The notes under the pieces: generated by a model
Databases searched by the model: none
The model's input: the letters and a program-made list of their open reading frames with translations, nothing else
What the model was told of the DNA's origin: nothing
Part shown: positions 6,678 through 9,624 of the stretch, piece after piece
Numbering within the stretch: position 1 is the stretch's first letter
How the letters are laid out: every line of letters begins with the position of its first letter
Assembly: GCA_019084405.1 (NCBI GenBank)
Contig: JAHRFX010000119.1
Location: 1 to 9,624 of the forward strand
Reading direction: 5' to 3'
DNA: 9,624 nt
From: Methanobacterium sp.
Lineage (GTDB): Archaea; Methanobacteriota; Methanobacteria; Methanobacteriales; Methanobacteriaceae
Position numbers and translations under genes: made by a program

Positions 6678-6692
6678 ATTTTAATCCTCCTT
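6675..6692 (-). promoter_or_regulatory. metG: Strong Shine-Dalgarno plus TTG start of metG
   Basis: AAGGAGG (6692-6686) is followed by an 8-nt spacer and TTG (6677-6675). No ATG or GTG in frame gives a better N-terminus. The full-length SD may compensate for the weak start codon. Confidence 0.8.
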
Positions 6693-6808
6693 ACACGAAA
6701 ATAGGGATAGTATGTCCGTTAAGCCATCGGTTCAATTCAAGAAAATGAGCCAATTAAGCATGAATTTAATTATATGATTAGTTAAAGGAAAGTTACTTTA
6801 TAAAATAT

Positions 6809-6839
6809 TAGAAATATATCCTATTTTAAGTTATTTCTA
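6809..6839. repeat. 8-bp inverted repeat in the metG/priL divergent region
   Basis: TAGAAATA (6809-6816) and its exact reverse complement TATTTCTA (6832-6839) flank a 15-nt spacer. The arm centres are 23 bp apart, about two helical turns, as expected for a dimeric operator. In DNA this AT-rich, an 8-bp chance match is also quite possible, so this is only a candidate. Confidence 0.25.
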
Positions 6840-7014
6840 TATATAAAGATGATGATTTAAGATTAGGGAACAATTATTTCATTTTCTATGGGCTTATTTT
6901 TTTATTCACAATCCCACGTAACTTTTAATTAATTAAAATACTTTAATAAAACGCATTTAATTTTTTTAAGGTATAAAACTAATGGTATTATTTTATTTTA
7001 ATTTTTTACAGGAA

Positions 7015-7023
7015 CCATATAAT
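7015..7023 (+). promoter_or_regulatory. TATA-box candidate for priL
   Basis: CCATATAAT lies about 40 nt before the priL ATG (7059). Initiation about 25 nt downstream would give a short leader of about 13 nt, typical for archaea. GGAAC just upstream could act as a BRE. No strong Shine-Dalgarno precedes priL, which fits a very short leader. Confidence 0.35.
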
Positions 7024-7058
7024 CAAGTTTTTATTATTGATGGGAACAAAATAGAAAT

Positions 7059-8408
7059 ATGGTTTTGTTATCATTTTTAAATCCACTTTCTGAAGAAGCA
7101 GAACAGATTGTAAGGGAAAAAAGTTCATTAGAAGAATTATTTAATATAAATAAAGATTTAATTGATATAATATCCCATACTAATTCTCAAAATATTTCTA
7201 ATGATGATTTCATCCCTAATAATCTGGCTGAATTAGCGGTGAAAAGGTTGGAATGGTTTGCAAGGAAAAAAAATGATAAAAAATATGATCATAATGACTA
7301 CGTATTTTTGATGAACCCGGATATAGCAATGTATGATATTATATCTTTTTATATAGCTGCTCAAGCTATAGGAATAAAATTTAATCCTAACTCCAGAGAA
7401 AGTCGAGTTTTTATTGAATCCCAGGGACAATTAGTTCAGGAAAGACTGGAAAAATTAAGCACCTCTTTGAGAAAGGAGGTGGTGGGCAAACTTCTAAACC
7501 AGCTTATTACCATGGATAATATTTCCTGGACTTCACTGGGCACACTTTTGGGTTCCAAAAAAATCAATTTAACTGATCTAATAATTGATCAAGGAGAGGT
7601 TATTTTAGATAAAGACGATTTCATATATCGTTTTTCAGATAAGATCGTAGGAAGAGTCCCGGAAAAGATGTACGATATTTTAATTGGGGATAAAATAAAA
7701 GAACTCATCATTAATCGGATGATAATGCAGAATACAGAAAATTATCTACTTAAAGTCCATGAAATGGCATCCAATATTGAAGCCCATCCTTCTTTAATTA
7801 TCATTGCCGATGAAATCTCTAAAATGTTAAATGAGAGAACTTCTATTTTTTCAGGTGGTGGTGGTGATACCAAAGCCTCTAAATTGGTAGGTGAAGCCTT
7901 TCCACCGTGTATTAAAAATACGATTGATGGAGTTAGTTCTGGAAACCGTAACGATGCCATTGTACTCCTTTTGACATCTTTTATATCTTATGCCCGATTA
8001 TATCCCTCTGTTTTTAAAAATGAAACTAATTTAAAAATCTCAGATCTGGATAAAGGGCTTAAAATAACTACTAACGAGATATTACCTTTAATTTATGAGG
8101 CGGCTGGACGCTGTACTCCCCCACTTTTTGAAGATGACCCCCAGGAAAAACTTAATATAACTGCTAAATTAGGGTTTGGTGTACATATGGTACCGGATTT
8201 AAATAATGAAGGCGAAAGTAAATGGTATACTCCCATGAGTTGTGAAAAGATAAAGATACACCTCCCGGTTTTATGTAAACCTGATAAAGACTGCAAAAAG
8301 ATCAGTAATCCTCTTTCTTATTATAACCGGAGAAAATGGATAATGAACCAATCCCCGGATTCCTCCCCTCCTGAGGAAAAAGAGAAATCCCCTAAAAAAG
8401 AAGATTAG
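7059..8408 (+). CDS. priL: DNA primase large subunit PriL
   Basis: PriL is the non-catalytic subunit of the archaeal/eukaryotic-type primase. It binds PriS, positions initiating nucleotides and helps set primer length at replication forks. The 449-residue protein opens with SFLNPLSEEAEQIV, followed by the all-helical N-terminal region. The C-terminal iron-sulfur domain has cysteines at C284 (FPPC), C352 (GRC), C395 (MSC), C406 (VLC) and C412 (KDC). Four of these should ligate a 4Fe-4S cluster; C284, C395, C406 and C412 are my preferred set because C395-x10-C406-x5-C412 is compact. SNPLSYYNRRKW (416-427) is a conserved-looking end to the domain. A charged tail rich in K/E/P (about 430-449) follows and is probably disordered. 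ATG 7059 gives the expected N-terminus; only a distant GATGGGA (7039-7045) precedes it. The gene lies 88 bp before priS on the same strand, so the two subunits are made together. Confidence 0.93.
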   Translation: MVLLSFLNPLSEEAEQIVREKSSLEELFNINKDLIDIISHTNSQNISNDDFIPNNLAELAVKRLEWFARKKNDKKYDHNDYVFLMNPDIAMYDIISFYIAAQAIGIKFNPNSRESRVFIESQGQLVQERLEKLSTSLRKEVVGKLLNQLITMDNISWTSLGTLLGSKKINLTDLIIDQGEVILDKDDFIYRFSDKIVGRVPEKMYDILIGDKIKELIINRMIMQNTENYLLKVHEMASNIEAHPSLIIIADEISKMLNERTSIFSGGGGDTKASKLVGEAFPPCIKNTIDGVSSGNRNDAIVLLLTSFISYARLYPSVFKNETNLKISDLDKGLKITTNEILPLIYEAAGRCTPPLFEDDPQEKLNITAKLGFGVHMVPDLNNEGESKWYTPMSCEKIKIHLPVLCKPDKDCKKISNPLSYYNRRKWIMNQSPDSSPPEEKEKSPKKED

Positions 8409-8485
8409 TCAGGAATCAGATAAAATCATTAATTTTAAGAAATTAAACTGAAATGATATTTAAATTTATAATTATAACCTGCATC

Positions 8486-8499
8486 AGGTGATTTGAATT
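8486..8499 (+). promoter_or_regulatory. priS: Ribosome binding site deciding the priS start at ATT
   Basis: AGGTGAT (8486-8492) is a 7-nt match to the archaeal anti-SD, followed by TTGA and then ATT (8497-8499). The spacing is close to the GGTGAT-N3-ATG of the GT4 gene and the GTGAT-N3-ATG of the HTH gene in this window. The TTG at 8493 would abut the SD and reach a stop after three codons, and GTG 8488 runs into TGA 8494. Confidence 0.65.
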
Positions 8500-9477
8500 T
8501 TTGAAGCGGCCAGTTTAGAGGAACGTAAAAGATATTATCGGGAAGAATGGAAGGTAAATGATTTACCTGAATTTATAACCGAGGAATTAAATAAAAGGGA
8601 ATTTGGATTTGATCATCTGGGTAAAGGCCCTAATGATCGTTATAAAATTTTTAAAAATACGGAACAATTAAGAAAATTCTTAAGGTACCGCTCACCATTT
8701 GCAGCTTATTGCTCTGTGGCTTTTTATAATAAACCATGGAAAAGAGGGGACTGGCAAAAATCAGAACTGGTTTTTGATGTTGATGCCAAAGATTTACCAG
8801 TAAGATCCTGTAACTGTGATAGTGTCTGTGAAATATGTCTTAATGACTCTCTCCATATTGTCAAGAGCATATTGGACACTTTAAAGGGTGATTTAGGGTT
8901 AAAAAATATTCATGTAATTTATTCCGGGAGAGGATACCATATAAGGGTGCTGGATCCGGAAATAATGCAGTTTGATAGTGATGTAAGAGCCCAGGTACTT
9001 AAATATGTGAGTGGTGCTGAAAATCCGAAAAATAAATATTTTCTGGGTCAGGACCAGGGACAAAAACCCTATGAACTGGAACATTTTACCATACCCCTGG
9101 GATATCCTTCAGTTTTCACCAGCAGGATGAAATATGTTATCCTCCATCTTACCGGAGAAGAAACTATTGAAAATGTAAATCTCCGATTGTTAAAAGATGT
9201 TATAAAAAACCGCTATTTTCTAGAAGACGATCAATGGGGGTTATTTAAAAATAAAATTGGACCTATACGCTATAAAAAGTTAGTGGAGGGTATTTCAAAA
9301 CTTAACATGGGCTTAATTGATGCCAAGGTATCAATTGACTTAAAAAGGATATTAAGATTGCCTTCCTCACTACACTCCAAGGTCTCCATGAGATGTATGG
9401 AGGTTCAAAATTTAGATAATTTTGATCCACTAAAAAAAGCGGTTCCTAAGTTTGTATTAGAACGAAAAGATATTTAA
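8497..9477 (+). CDS. priS: DNA primase catalytic subunit PriS, probable AUU start
   Basis: PriS is the catalytic subunit that makes RNA/DNA primers. From 8497 the reading gives 326 residues. The N-terminus includes SLEERKRYYREEW (6-18) and the conserved REFGFDHLGKGPNDRY block. LVFDVDAK supplies catalytic D94 and D96. A zinc knuckle follows (C105, C107, C111, C114), then YSGRGYHIRVLD (142-153). SIDLKRILRLPSSLHSK carries the third Asp (D281) and H293. These positions nearly match Pyrococcus primase as I recall it (D95, D97, D280). No ATG, GTG or TTG lies in frame between the TGA at 8494-8496 and GTG 8716. That GTG is the Val of the conserved SVAFY, so starting there would lose 73 conserved residues. 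ATT 8497 sits 4 nt after AGGTGAT (8486-8492). A non-canonical AUU start is the best reading; a sequencing error at the start codon is the alternative. Gene identity is certain; the start is inferred. Confidence 0.9.
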   Translation: MFEAASLEERKRYYREEWKVNDLPEFITEELNKREFGFDHLGKGPNDRYKIFKNTEQLRKFLRYRSPFAAYCSVAFYNKPWKRGDWQKSELVFDVDAKDLPVRSCNCDSVCEICLNDSLHIVKSILDTLKGDLGLKNIHVIYSGRGYHIRVLDPEIMQFDSDVRAQVLKYVSGAENPKNKYFLGQDQGQKPYELEHFTIPLGYPSVFTSRMKYVILHLTGEETIENVNLRLLKDVIKNRYFLEDDQWGLFKNKIGPIRYKKLVEGISKLNMGLIDAKVSIDLKRILRLPSSLHSKVSMRCMEVQNLDNFDPLKKAVPKFVLERKDI

Positions 9478-9540
9478 AAATATTATTATCAGTAGTTCGT
9501 AAAGTAAGGTATTATATTGTGCAGGGTGGGTTATTTGTTT
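9478..9540. other. Short gap after priS with possible T-rich end signal
   Basis: ATATTTAAAAATAT spans the end of priS and the start of this gap and is nearly self-complementary. It could act as a weak terminator, though T-runs on the coding strand are short. AGGGTGGG (9523-9530) is the likely ribosome binding region of the next frame. Confidence 0.3.
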
Positions 9541-9624
9541 ATGACTAACAAAAACACTCTGCGTGGTAAGTTATTGAATATTAATGTATTAAATGTTTTG
9601 GCGAAAGTGATTAAAGACATGTTA
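9541..9624 (+). CDS. Start of an unidentified ORF running off the window
   Basis: From ATG 9541 the frame is open for 28 codons to the window edge. It begins MTNKNTLRGKLL and continues with alternating hydrophobic and basic residues that suggest an amphipathic helix. AGGGTGGG at 9523-9530 could be a Shine-Dalgarno, which would also allow in-frame TTG 9535. The upstream in-frame stop is TAA 9505-9507. It follows priS by 63 bp on the same strand and may belong to the primase operon. Too little is visible to name a family. Replication genes such as GINS do neighbour primase genes in some archaea, but nothing here shows that. Confidence 0.5.
   Translation, partial: MTNKNTLRGKLLNINVLNVLAKVIKDML

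Larger units (their letters stand above)
6693..7058. other. Divergent intergenic region between metG and priL
   Basis: About 365 bp of very AT-rich DNA hold no open frame of note, and neither strand shows tRNA or other RNA-gene structure. The region must carry the promoters of both metG (-) and priL (+). A TATA-like CCATATAAT at 7015-7023 is well placed for priL. Another, GTATAAAAC, is at 6971-6979, and TATATA at 6841-6846 could serve either strand. A perfect inverted repeat, TAGAAATA (6809-6816) and TATTTCTA (6832-6839), lies near the middle. No single metG promoter stands out. Confidence 0.5.

Noticed and set aside
6700..6760. Possible tRNA, suggested by GGTTCAATTC near 6730
   Set aside because: The flanking bases do not pair as a T-stem, and no acceptor stem, anticodon stem or D-arm could be drawn.
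6690..6860. Riboswitch or T-box-like leader upstream of metG
   Set aside because: No strong stem series or terminator was seen; the DNA is simply AT-rich, and T-boxes are not known from archaea.
8716..9477. priS as a 253-aa protein starting at GTG 8716
   Set aside because: The GTG encodes the Val of a conserved SVAFY stretch, and 73 upstream codons in the same frame encode recognisable PriS sequence.

Overview
The window is AT-rich, gene-dense DNA that looks like a methanogenic archaeon of the order Methanobacteriales, most likely Methanobacterium or a close relative. The evidence is a two-subunit archaeal DNA primase (PriL, PriS), an archaeal-type methionyl-tRNA synthetase with a fused C-terminal OB domain, a protein resembling the methanogen family DUF530, and a GPT/ALG7-like GT4 sugar-phosphate transferase. 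Shine-Dalgarno sequences resemble the archaeal GGAGGTGAT. The genus is an inference from recalled protein similarity; no search was run.

Layout. (1) 1-412 holds two head-to-head C-terminal fragments of a TnpB-type transposon protein. They form a near-perfect inverted repeat of about 132 bp (1-132 against 275-407). (2) 604-1491 (+) encodes a soluble TPR protein. It converges on a minus-strand pair across a symmetrical T-tract at 1512-1528. (3) 2977-1537 (-) is a tightly coupled pair: a small DNA-binding protein with a duplicated helix-turn-helix, followed 4 bp later by a membrane GT4 enzyme. A good BRE/TATA candidate lies upstream. (4) 6677-3112 (-) is a second coupled pair: metG, starting at TTG behind a strong AAGGAGG, then the DUF530-like gene, which overlaps the metG stop by 4 nt. 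(5) 6678-7058 is a 381-bp divergent intergenic region. (6) 7059-9477 (+) is priL followed by priS. (7) From 9541 an unidentified ORF runs off the window.

Most of the window is core machinery: replication priming, aminoacylation, and probably envelope or glycan lipid-carrier chemistry. The strongest single observation is that priS has no ATG, GTG or TTG at its 5' end. The conserved N-terminus is open back to an ATT at 8497, which sits 4 nt behind a 7-nt AGGTGAT. The gene therefore probably starts at AUU, and a standard gene caller would drop 73 conserved residues. I found no CRISPR array, rRNA, tRNA or obvious defence system, and no clear evidence of a wholly new system. The least understood genes are the HTH-GT4 pair, the DUF530-like gene next to metG, and the TPR protein.
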